A DNA stretch of 64,000 nt. Origin: Craspedostauros australis (taxonomy: Eukaryota; Bacillariophyta; Bacillariophyceae; Mastogloiales; Achnanthaceae). Positions 32,941 to 42,793 of this stretch are shown in pieces; position 1 is the first letter of the stretch, and each line of letters begins with the position of its first letter. Both the position numbers and the translations under genes were made by a program. Location: contig JAMXDE010000004.1 in NCBI GenBank assembly GCA_026770025.1, forward strand, positions 3,645,501 to 3,709,500, written 5' to 3'. The notes beneath the pieces were generated by a model. That model was not told the origin of the DNA. It searched no databases and was given only the letters and a program-made list of their open reading frames with translations.

Positions 32941-35181
32941 ATGAGCGACCCGACAGAATCACGAGGCTCTCGCGAACGCAAGGATGCTGGCGCTGGATCA
33001 AGATCGGGTGCAGGTGCAAGCCCATCCAACAAGCGCAAGAGAATCTCCAAGCGAGACGACGAAGAGGACGAACAATCACCTGCATCCCGAGGAAACGCCC
33101 AAGACGACCCGAGTGCTGACGCTGATGCCGATGCCGACACGCTGCACTCTTCCGATGATGACGAGAGTCACGATATGGATAATGACAACGACAACGACAA
33201 TGACATGGATCATCAACGGCTACATAGTCAAGCAGGAGGCAGCGCTGGCGGAACAACCAGCAATCCGTTGGTTGTCAGAGCGAAGAGAGAAAAGAGACTG
33301 GCTCTCAACAGAGCATCGGCCCGTGCTCGAAGAAGACGCAAGAAGGAACTCATCGAGACGCTCTCAAATCAAGTCAACGCCCTTACGAGAAGAAACGACG
33401 CGCTCGTTGCTGCCAATCAGCATCTCCAGACAGAGAGCCAGAGCCTGCACGCTCTGAATCGTACGCTGCAAGCGAGAGTGCTGGATCTCGAGAGCGCGTT
33501 GGAGAAAGCCCAACTGACACTCATATCCAGCGCATCTGCACAGTCCATCAGCAACGCGTCCTCGTCACCTCACCTCAGTGGCCTCTCTGATGCCAGCATC
33601 TTGTCGTTACTCCAGCGACAGCAACAGCAACGCCAAACGCAGCAGCAGCAGCAACAATCACGTCAGCAACAGCAAAGCCAATCACAATCATTCCAACGGC
33701 AGCAAGAATTGCAATCACAACATCAGCAACAGCAGCAGCAACAACAACAACAACAGTCGCAGCAGCAGCAGCAGTCGCAGCAGCAGTCACAGACACCGAT
33801 GCAAGTTCTGAATCAGTCCATGCTTGGCTTGGACGCAACGAGGCCAGGTCTGCTAACCTCCCTTTTGGCTGGGTCTACTGGGAATGACCTCACATCGGCC
33901 TCCATGTCTGCTGCCGCTACCGCCGCAGCAGCTGCTAGGCCCTTGTCTTCCAGCCATCGCGGGGCAGCAGGAAGAGGCGCAGGTCGAGGGTCTCCCCCTT
34001 CGGGTATCGCAGGCACGGGGCAAGGACGGCAGCCTCAGGTGATGGCGCTCGATTCACTGCTCCGCCAGGGAGGGCTGTCCACTCTTGTTAACGTAAGTAT
34101 CACAACAAGGTGGTATGATACGCGCTCTTTCTCCACCAAGTGAGGCTTTGACCTGAGAAATTTGCACGCGTCACGTATGTTGCGCGTGCTGCACTGCCAT
34201 CAACCGTCGGCAACGGTCGCCATGCGTGTCATCTTGCACCCATCCACGGCACTCCATCGAGGCGTCGCAGTACTTGCATTCCATCTGTGCTGCAGGTCTC
34301 GTACTGTCCAGAAGACTTGAACCTTCTCCTGTTTCTCATCTCACGGTATTCCTTCCTTGCTTTTTCTGATTCCGTGTCGCAAACAATCCATCGTACCATT
34401 GTCATCGCTCTGCCCTTCTTCACATGCCGCGCACATGCCGCTATTCCATCCTCTTGTGCATTCTCATCATCGTAATTGGGATGCAATTCACTGCCTGGCT
34501 GGTGGTATGCCACATCGTTCCATGGTACGGCCACGCCATGTCATATTGTATCGTATCGTACCATACCATATCACACGATACCTTGCTATGCCGCGTTGGG
34601 GCTGTTGCACGCCATCGCTGCTTCGGTTCTGCGATGCATCGCATTCGCAATTGCGATCGTTCTCGTAATCGCAAATTGCGCATCCGCGCCGTGTTCCATC
34701 ACGCTCTCATCCGAATCCTCTGCCACGGGCACCATGACACGGGATTTGGACGATGCGAATGGTATGGTCGAATCATTCTCGGGAATTTGTGTGCAATACC
34801 CAACGCTCAATCGGCCGGCATAACCCATTGTCACTCACCCAACAGTCAAATCCAGCCCAGTTGCAGCTGCCGCAGCACATGTTCATTCCATCTACAATGG
34901 ATCAGCAGCAGACCACGCTTCGAGAGATACTGGCGGCCGGGACAGCAACTGCGGGTCTCACACCGACAGATCCCACGCCGCCGCCTGCCCCGCAGCAAAT
35001 CGCATCGTCGATGGCAACGGTCGGGGCAACGAATTCATTGAGCGGAATTCCCGGTGTCACTGCACCGTCGATCAACCTTTCCAGCCTCCTTGGTCTCGAC
35101 AGAGCGTCGCTGTCAAGCTCTGCAAACGAGGAGAAACGAACAACGCCACAGCACAACCCGCGCAACCACGCTAGAAGATGA
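32941..35181 (+). CDS. bZIP transcription factor with polyglutamine region, two exons
   Basis: Exon 1 is 32941-34092 and exon 2 is 34846-35181; the 753-nt phase-0 intron has a GTAAGT donor and CCAACAG acceptor, and the protein has 495 residues. The N-terminus (1-110) is acidic and low in complexity with a KRKR stretch. The basic region (113-135, KREKR..NRASARARRRRKK) fits N-x7-R-x9-L exactly (N123, R131, L141). Leucines then fall at 141, 148, 155, 162, 169, 176 and 183, seven heptads of zipper. A Gln/Ser-rich segment (about 226-284) and an Ala/Gly/Ser-rich end follow, as in activation domains. It should dimerise and bind DNA in the nucleus. No LOV domain is present, so it is not an aureochrome. 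Targets unknown. Confidence 0.9.
33617..33790 (+). repeat. CAG/CAA trinucleotide repeat inside the bZIP gene
   Basis: Mixed CAG and CAA codons with a few Ser codons encode the Gln/Ser segment of the bZIP protein (about residues 226-284). The codon mixture makes a pure-triplet expansion less likely, but length may vary between alleles. Confidence 0.9.
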
Positions 35182-36951
35182 AACCAGTTAGTGAAACGAG
35201 ATGATACAACGCGATGTCATGCAAATGCTGTGCCAGACAAGCGGCAGAAACAACATCTGCAGCAGCAATGATTGTGACAGCAGGGGATACATCAAGCAAA
35301 GTCTGAATTGAAACATGCCTGAAACAGACGACTGGGTGTGCCGGCATTTAGAGACAGCACCCATCAATCCCTTGCCAGAGGTGCATGAATTTTCGCATCA
35401 ACGCGAGACGTTGATGTTGAACTCCGCTTGCACCTCCACTCCGCATGCCTACGTATTAGTACTTGCCTCCTATTATACTCCCAGATCTGGCAAATGGTCT
35501 CAAAACGTAGCAAAGAGCAGTGTTGCAACACATCTACTATCCTCCTACACTTACTCGAAAGTATGGGATTCTTTGCCCCACCGTCTTCGGCGCACCGACT
35601 CTGGTGAAGGCACATCAATTGCAACCAAGAGAAGGTGCCACATTCCGCGTGGGGAGGTTCGGAAATGACACAAACCGACACAGGAGTACTTTGTTCCCAA
35701 TGAGATCCCGAGGGGGGCAAGAGCAGATGGGTCATCTCGCTGCTCTGGCGGATGTGCCCTTCCACACGAATGCATCCAAACATTGGGAGCGTTCGGCTGG
35801 CTTAACAATGCAGGCAGATCGTAGATCCAGTACGAGTCACTACACATGCACTCAAACCTTCTCAATACCCCGACAGCACATCCGAGACTTCAACGGACAG
35901 ACGAGTTGCTCCAAGGATAACAGAATGCGACAGAAATGGCAGCAAAGCGCCATCTCAAGATCAGGGGATCATCAACGATGGTGTGAACCTACACAGCCAA
36001 CACTCAAGATCGAACTTCAATCGGTGGCGACGTGGGCACAGGCAGATTGAAGCCATTCCCATCAGGAGTTCTGGAACCCAACTCTGCTGCTGCTTTCGAA
36101 GCGAGTGAACGCAGCTTGAACTCTGTCACCCATGTGAATAAGAAATCAAGCAGATTTCACACTACAACATACAACAACATCGTATCATAGTCCACGACCG
36201 CGAATACATGCATGAATGGAACATATGGTAGAGTAATGTACTCCGAAATATTACGCTCAACTCGACTACTACCTGCGAACATAAATAGAACAGTGCGAGA
36301 CCACCCCGTGTTTATTGCTTGAGCAGCGACCACATTGGCAGGTGTCGCTTGAATCGGCCATTTGGAATTTATGAACAAATTCCATTGGAGAATGGCTCGC
36401 TGATGAGGGACCGATCGTGACGGTGTAATTCGCGGCTTCGGCTGCGCCAGTAAATCCGCCAGCGATGCGCGTGAGCAAAGAAACGCTTTTGATGAGTTCG
36501 CCAAAAGCACCGTCGTGTCCAGACAGTCAATTTTGGAGTTGTTGACATTTCTTGTTGTTGCAGTCAATCTAGTCAAATATCCACACCGAGAATCGACGGC
36601 GCGAAACACCAATCACAACACACGATCAACCTCCGGCCAAAAACGACAGTGTCTGGGATCGCACAGCCCCGAGAAACAGAACAGCAACGCAGCGTGAAGA
36701 ACTTTTGTCACTAGTGAAGGAGGAACCGTCGAGTGTTGCACCCCACACGCGCTGCTGGCCCAGTGTTTGTGTGGTGCACTTGTCTATCTGTTGTCTCCAT
36801 TGTGCTCAGCGTTGTCGGTGGTGGGAGGTTTGCCAGGTGCGTCATCCGTGTTCTCCCCTGCTTCTTCCAAGAGACAGGGAAGAAACAACGGGACTCTCGC
36901 ACTGTCAGGAAAGAACAACGCAACGCAGAGAATTCCGCCCGATCGCCATCA
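35182..36951. other. Intergenic, no gene seen (about 1.8 kb)
   Basis: This region lies between the bZIP stop and the first in-frame ATG of the next gene. The frame of the next gene stays open back to about 36733 without an ATG, so an upstream exon or 5' UTR may lie at 36730-36951. Other ORFs (35364-35783 on -, 35520-36050 on +) have no support. Confidence 0.5.
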
Positions 36952-39123
36952 ATGGGGCAAACCGGGAACAAAGGAGGCATGACAATGCAAGCGGCAACGG
37001 AGCCGGAAACTGGCGAGGGGCTGCACATTCACACGCTGAGAGATCACTGCAGGCATCTGGGCTTGCGAAGCGCGAAGATCCACGTTCCAGCCGCCACCAG
37101 CAATGACGCGAAGGGCAGCACACTTCACCTGCATCGAATCGACGTGACGAGGGAGTACCAAAGTTCGCCGGTGGGAGGCGGTGATGGGAGTAACGTCAAT
37201 GGCAATGACAATGACAATGGAAGTAACGTTCCTCCACTCAAGGACATGGTGACGGAGTACTGCTCACCGCTTGCGTTGACTTACCTGCAAGCAGACATGT
37301 TCATAGGTCTATCGTCGATGGGGCGGAGCGGCAGCAACACGAATGAAGATACCTCAGAATCCCTTCCTGTCCGCACAATGACGATGAGGATCCGACCCGA
37401 TTCATCCAGTGCCGATGTCATGAAGGCCGTGGCCAGAGTCTTTGATGATGACTGGCCCATGATGGAATCAACGGCGATCACGTTGGGCAGCTCCGAAGAA
37501 ATGTTCCTGGGCATTGCCGCGGTGTCCGCAGACTGCAAGTTTGTGTTCAATGCGCAGCTCGTCACATGCAAAACCAGGCAGCTGGAACGTGTCCTTCTTC
37601 TCCGGTTCTTTTATGTCGAAGATGTTCTGCTGGAACCTATCATCATGAATCAGGCCAAGGACCTGAAGATGACAGCAGCATCGGGCATGGACGATGGTGT
37701 TGGTAATGGCAATGATAATGGCAATGATCAGTGGCAGGGAGCCATCAACAATGTAAACCGTCACACCGATCCGTCGTCTCCACAAAACGTGCCAAACGCA
37801 ACATCAGACAGGACGCCAGAGGGACGGCGCAGCAGCCTTCGCGAAGCTTGCGCACTGATCCAAGTGCTATACCCTGATTCCATTGCATACCACGGCAGTG
37901 ATCGGAAGCAGTTAGATCACAGCAGATACGTGAAGTCAAGACAGGACTGGAACCAGCAAGCGCTGTCTGATCATCTGCATGCCTGGGCTGCTGAGCTGGA
38001 TTCCCCGTCCATCCGAAAGGAAAACGAACGACGTTCATCCACCAAGGGGTTCAACGCAGACAAGGGCAGTGCCTCGCGGGCAAGAAGCCAGATCTTCCCA
38101 GCTCTCTGCAGGGAGGATTGGATCTTGATCAGTGGAACGGACGGCTTCTTGCATCGATGTTGGAAGGAGCTGCGCGACGGGAGGATGGCGTACAGCACTC
38201 TTCTAAATCCCATGGATGGCTTTGGACTGAGACCTCCGTACATCATCATCGACGAGAGGTATGGGCGGCAGATCGGCATGCTGACGAGACAAGACCTGGT
38301 CACCGAGCTTAAGGTCTCACTGCCGCACGTCCTCAGCTCCCAAAATGAATCCAACCATCAGCACAGGAAGTTCCTGCTGCTCCTGCAATACGCCATCCGC
38401 AAGTACCACGTTGTGCTGCCGCAGCACTTGATCATGGTCTTGAAGGAGCCAGATGATGACCTCATCCCTCTAGTTCGGAATGTCGTGTCGAATGTGTCAA
38501 CGGATGTGAACTTGCCGTGGCCAGACGAAGTGCAGAAGGCAGTCGTAGCCATTACAGATCGAATATCTGACTCTCGAGGACTGCCCGCAGAATCTTTGCA
38601 GATGGCCAACGATGCTGTGAAGTTGGTGTTCGAAGCGTTCCAAAGAGTCGCCGACGAAGAACAGCAGCGGTATCTGAAGGACTTCAACCGTTCCACGATG
38701 CGGCGATTGGCGGAAAGGCAGGAGGATTGGAAGGCCATTCTGCATTCTGTTTGCAAGGCAAACACGAACAGAGCCAACGTTGAAGCACATCGATGGCACG
38801 GGATAGCACTGCAAGCGCAGAACACGGAGGGTCGCTTGTCTGACGATCTGCTCCGAAGCGAGGTGCCGCTTTTGGAGTTTGACACCTTCACTGGGAAGGG
38901 TTGTGTCACGGTCAGCTGCCTCATCTGCGTCTCGACCATCGCCTTCAGGACGACGGTCAAGGTGTACGTTCTCAGCCAGGTGCAGTTCGTGGCGTCTTCG
39001 AATTCACTGGCAAAACTGTCCGTGCTTCACGAAGGGAGGAAGGTGTACGGATTCAACCCTTCGATCGGAGCCGAGGATCTGGTTCAATTCATTCAGATGC
39101 TACAGTCTCTGGCGGCTGCATGA
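36952..39123 (+). CDS. Large protein of unknown function, possible C-terminal PH/GRAM-like fold
   Basis: Protein of 723 residues from the first in-frame ATG (36952). The frame is open 219 bases further upstream with a hydrophobic stretch, so a spliced upstream start is possible. It is mostly well-folded in composition, broken by Asn/Gly/Asp-rich linkers near 80-95 and 245-260. Recognisable blocks: LREACALIQVLYPDSIAYHG, ALCREDWILISGTDGFLHRCW, an Arg/Lys-rich helical part (about 540-640) and a C-terminal 75 residues with KGCVTVSCLICVS, TVKVYVLSQVQFVAS, KLSVLHEGRKVYGF and a last amphipathic helix, EDLVQFIQMLQSL. Strands followed by one helix fit a PH or GRAM-like module. This is inference from pattern; no enzyme motif was found. 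Confidence 0.7.
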   Translation: MGQTGNKGGMTMQAATEPETGEGLHIHTLRDHCRHLGLRSAKIHVPAATSNDAKGSTLHLHRIDVTREYQSSPVGGGDGSNVNGNDNDNGSNVPPLKDMVTEYCSPLALTYLQADMFIGLSSMGRSGSNTNEDTSESLPVRTMTMRIRPDSSSADVMKAVARVFDDDWPMMESTAITLGSSEEMFLGIAAVSADCKFVFNAQLVTCKTRQLERVLLLRFFYVEDVLLEPIIMNQAKDLKMTAASGMDDGVGNGNDNGNDQWQGAINNVNRHTDPSSPQNVPNATSDRTPEGRRSSLREACALIQVLYPDSIAYHGSDRKQLDHSRYVKSRQDWNQQALSDHLHAWAAELDSPSIRKENERRSSTKGFNADKGSASRARSQIFPALCREDWILISGTDGFLHRCWKELRDGRMAYSTLLNPMDGFGLRPPYIIIDERYGRQIGMLTRQDLVTELKVSLPHVLSSQNESNHQHRKFLLLLQYAIRKYHVVLPQHLIMVLKEPDDDLIPLVRNVVSNVSTDVNLPWPDEVQKAVVAITDRISDSRGLPAESLQMANDAVKLVFEAFQRVADEEQQRYLKDFNRSTMRRLAERQEDWKAILHSVCKANTNRANVEAHRWHGIALQAQNTEGRLSDDLLRSEVPLLEFDTFTGKGCVTVSCLICVSTIAFRTTVKVYVLSQVQFVASSNSLAKLSVLHEGRKVYGFNPSIGAEDLVQFIQMLQSLAAA

Positions 39124-41371
39124 AGATGAATGGATACTCACTCCTGCTCATCAGTACCAGGGAAGGAGAGAGAAAGAGCGTCATGCACACGTACACGTAC
39201 ACGCACACGCACTCAGACCCACGCAGGCACGCACGCATTCTCTGCCTCTTTCTCTCTGTCTGTGTTGGAGAGCCTGTTTCATGGGATACCCGCGCGAAAG
39301 TGCGTTTGTGCCCCGACACCTCCAATGACAGTTCATCTTCAGACGACAGCGAGAGATTCCTGCTCGGATCGGATCTGGCCAGACCAGACCAACTCGTCCC
39401 GTCTCCATCATGCCCGCGGGTTCTGCAAAGTGTACCATTCTCGCACTCAGACCCTTTTCGGTCAGCTCCAAATGAGCCACACTACGCGTATGCCCCTCAG
39501 TATCGATGATCACGTCGAGGATGTCTCCCGATCACACGATGAGGAACACGAGCAGCACAGAATTGCTGAGAGGGGCCCTGGGGTAGCTCGTTCGAGCACC
39601 AACAGAGAAAGGCAAAGAAGGGGAAGAGATGGCTGATCTTGGGACAATCACGCGAAAGCGTCACCTGCAGAAAGCCACACAGGACAAAATAGAGGGAGAG
39701 AGAAAGGAAGGGAAGCATTGCGGAGTTGCAATGGGCTGGGCTGCCCCAATGAGAAGTGGACAAAAGCATGACAGCAGCTCCAGTTCGGTTCGGAGGCAAA
39801 TGGGCACGAACAACATATTTAGGTATTCCAATCCTCATCCATAAGCAGCCCTTGCATTTATGGGAAGATATATGTGTGGCCTCTGGTCGTACAAGTTCAA
39901 GGATGCGATGGTATTCGAAGCTATTCGGCAACTCTGCGGCGACGATCATCATGTATCGTTCATGATTTGTCCCCGATGGCACACACAGCAACGCAACATC
40001 TATGGCCGCCAATCGCGGGGCCACGAAGTGGTGGGCAGGGGTGAGAAGGCGAGGGTGAGAATTCGTGGAAGCCAGGACAGTTCGAAAGCCATGGATGTTG
40101 GTTGATCTCCCGAGTGATTTCGCAGCGACCCAGAGAAATGGCGTCACCGTTGATAGTTTCAGGTTGCTTCTTTCCTCCAGACACGGGCGAATCATCACCC
40201 TGGCCTCATCGATGCTCTCGTCTCCCACTTTCGCGGTTCCGGCCTGGATGCGAGTGTGTGAGTGAGGTAGGGAGGGAGGGGAGGCGACACAGGGAAGGGA
40301 CCGAGAGAGTTGGCAGCACATCTCGGAGTGGGTACTGTGATGTCACACTGTGCGAGCTCTTCTGTCTGACTCTCAGCACGTTGCCGGTTCGAGTAATTTG
40401 TGAGCGCGGACAGAATCGTGGGTGGTGCAACCATGTTCTTCGTGGATTGCCTCTCACGTCCACGAGCACCATTGGTCGATTTTTGCTTTGACATTTTGAC
40501 CAGACTGGACGTTTTGTCAATGATGGTCTTGCGGGATGTCTTATTGAATTTGGTTTTCACCTGCCGAAGGGTTCCACGCTGTTCAAGCACCATCTCGTGG
40601 ATGGAACAGAACCGGCAGAACACTTGGCGAATGGCCCCAGTGTAAATTGAGAATCTCAACAACTCATATCAGTCCCACCCAGCTGTCCACAGATTTGTCG
40701 TCCTCTGCACCCGACAGAACCACAAAGTTGGAACAGCACAGATACGAGGCCACAATACCACCAAGGGAACATAAAGCACACCACCAACACTCCGCGAACG
40801 CCCACACACTGCACACACCCAAGGAGCACGCACCGCAATAAAATCTCGCGCGCCAACACGGGATCAAGCAACTCGTACAATACCTGTATGGACGGCGCAT
40901 CAGAGCGCGCACCAAATCATCGAAACGGGAGATCTGCCGCGGTCTACGGGTAGAACACATCACCTTTTGGCTGAAATTGTGACACTCAAAACGTTTCGGC
41001 CCAAGAGAGGGAGAGCGAGAGCGAGAGCGAGCATAAGGAGCCATCACCACTCCAGACCATCCTGAATCGCCGACAGCCTTCCCAGCACAGCACCAACATC
41101 AACACCGATATCATCAACAGCAGCAGCAGGCCCAGCGCCACTTTCAGCCTCCTTCATCAGCAACCTTTCATTCACGTAGAAGCAATTCGAAAGTCGATCC
41201 CAACCCAACGCCACGAAGACACCAGCAAACACTCACAACATTACATCGCAAGCAAACAAGTCGGTCGTCTGTTGGGCTGAGCAGACTGATCGCGTCTGTT
41301 GTGAATCACCATTTTGTGAGAGCAAAACCGACGAGCTTCGTTGGGTGTCTTGGGACTTCATTCCCCACAAC
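39124..41371. other. Intergenic, no gene seen (about 2.2 kb)
   Basis: No frame has support; the longest (39497-40321 on -) has a Cys/Ser/Pro-rich composition typical of chance. A CACGTACACG-type alternating repeat lies at about 39185-39235. A G-rich tract (GGGAGGGAGGGGAGG) lies at about 40268-40283. GAGAGCGAGAGCGAGAGC lies near 41010-41030. The final kilobase is probably the promoter and leader of the next gene. Confidence 0.5.
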
Positions 41372-42793
41372 ATGAACCTGGACAAGACTATCACCGCTCC
41401 CAATCAAGCAGGGAACGATGAGCACGTTGCAACGAACATGCATGCAACTGTCTCGAACCCTGACGGTGACCCAACTTGCGAGCCGACACCGCTGGGGCCA
41501 GGACAAATTCAACTGGTGGCAAGAATCCACCCGAACGAGGTCGCCAGGAATCGATGCGACAGCGATTCGCTCTCGGAGCTCCTCAAGCCATTGCTATCGC
41601 CGTCGGACCAGAAGCGGCCAGCCTTGTCAATACAGACAGGCACGGATGCTCCCATGAGCGCGGTGTCGATAGCGACAGGCAGCGGAACGTCGGCTCCTCT
41701 TTCCCCAGCCACCAACCCGCAAGTCTCTTTTCGGCACACGAATCAATACGGCAGCAACAGCGGCAGCAGCTTCGGTGCGAGTCTCCCTTTCGCGCCATCC
41801 ATCGCATCGGCGCCCACGGCGGCATCGGCCGCAGCCACACTGACAATGACCATGGCATCGACGTCGACATCAGCACCCTCAATGGCGTCCTCCTCTTCGT
41901 CTCCATCTCTGCCGACCTTTAGCCATGCTGTTGGCGATCCTTGTGCCCGCCGCAACAGCCATACTAGCCAAGGGAACAGCAGCAGAGGTAGCAGCGTGGG
42001 TGCTGGCGGGGTGCACAGCTACGGTCACAGCCATGGGCAGAACGCATATCACCATGGTCACGATCCGTTGCTGGTGTCTCCCATCGCCTCGCTCAACAAC
42101 GACTCGCAGCACATGCAGCAGTCGGCATTCGATCCACGTGCTTCCCCCACCATGATCCCGTTCCCAGCATATTCCATGCATTTCGCGAGCCAGAGTGCGG
42201 CGATCCATTCGACGTCGCTCAGCAGCGACGTCATGAGCAACTCAAGCAGCACCACCAGCGCAAGCTTCCCCAATCAAGGTCTAGGCAACAGCAGCAGTGG
42301 CAACAAGATACGGGCGCACCAGGAGTCTCAATGGAATCGCAACTTCTTGGAACTCAAACGGTACAGGCAGATCCATGGCCATTGCTTCGTCCCCCACACG
42401 TACCAATCCACCAATCCTGGCCTCGTCCAATGGGTCAAACGCCAAAGGTACCACTACAAGCTACGACAGGAAGGACAGCACTCAAACATGACCAGCGAGC
42501 GAGAGGTTGCGTTGGAGCAGATCGGATTTTGCTGGGATATCCACTCGGCGCTTTGGGAAGGACGGTTGCATGAGCTGTTGCGATACAAGGAGAAGACTGG
42601 ACATTGCAACGTGCCCTGCCGCTACCCGCCGAACCAACCCCTGGCGATCTGGGTGAAGTACCAGCGCAGACAGTACAAGCTGTGGCAGGAGGGGAAGAAG
42701 ACGTACATGACACCGGAACGCATTCACAAACTCGAAACTGCAGGATTTGAGTGGAGCCGAAGGAGTAGCTCATCGGGCAAAAGGGGACGCTAG
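41372..42793 (+). CDS. Helicase-associated (HA) domain protein without a helicase
   Basis: Protein of 473 residues from ATG 41372. The first 310 residues are low in complexity (Ser, Ala, Thr, His) with no fold seen. Two HA repeats form the C-terminus. HA1 is at about 321-389: WNRNFLELKRYRQIHGHCFV, then LVQWVKRQRYHYKL and LEQIGFCWD. HA2 is at about 395-461: WEGRLHELLRYKEKTGHCNV, then LAIWVKYQRRQYKLWQEG and LETAGFEW. Each has the family pattern W-x(3)-L..YK..GHC.V..........W....R...K.......L...GF.W. HA modules were first noted beside bacterial helicases, are thought to bind nucleic acid, and are abundant as stand-alone repeats in diatoms. A nuclear regulatory or DNA-binding role is plausible, not shown. 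The ORF extends 27 bases upstream only through a GTG. Confidence 0.85.
   Translation: MNLDKTITAPNQAGNDEHVATNMHATVSNPDGDPTCEPTPLGPGQIQLVARIHPNEVARNRCDSDSLSELLKPLLSPSDQKRPALSIQTGTDAPMSAVSIATGSGTSAPLSPATNPQVSFRHTNQYGSNSGSSFGASLPFAPSIASAPTAASAAATLTMTMASTSTSAPSMASSSSSPSLPTFSHAVGDPCARRNSHTSQGNSSRGSSVGAGGVHSYGHSHGQNAYHHGHDPLLVSPIASLNNDSQHMQQSAFDPRASPTMIPFPAYSMHFASQSAAIHSTSLSSDVMSNSSSTTSASFPNQGLGNSSSGNKIRAHQESQWNRNFLELKRYRQIHGHCFVPHTYQSTNPGLVQWVKRQRYHYKLRQEGQHSNMTSEREVALEQIGFCWDIHSALWEGRLHELLRYKEKTGHCNVPCRYPPNQPLAIWVKYQRRQYKLWQEGKKTYMTPERIHKLETAGFEWSRRSSSSGKRGR

Noticed and set aside
32941-35181. Aureochrome (LOV-bZIP photoreceptor)
   Set aside because: No LOV-domain motif is present in either exon; only the bZIP and low-complexity regions are seen.
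40268-40283. G-quadruplex in a G-rich tract
   Set aside because: Only three full GGG runs plus a GG are present, so a stable three-tier structure is doubtful; noted in the intergenic entry only.
39497-40321. 274-codon ORF on -
   Set aside because: Cys/Ser/Pro/His composition typical of chance frames, no domain, competing + frames.
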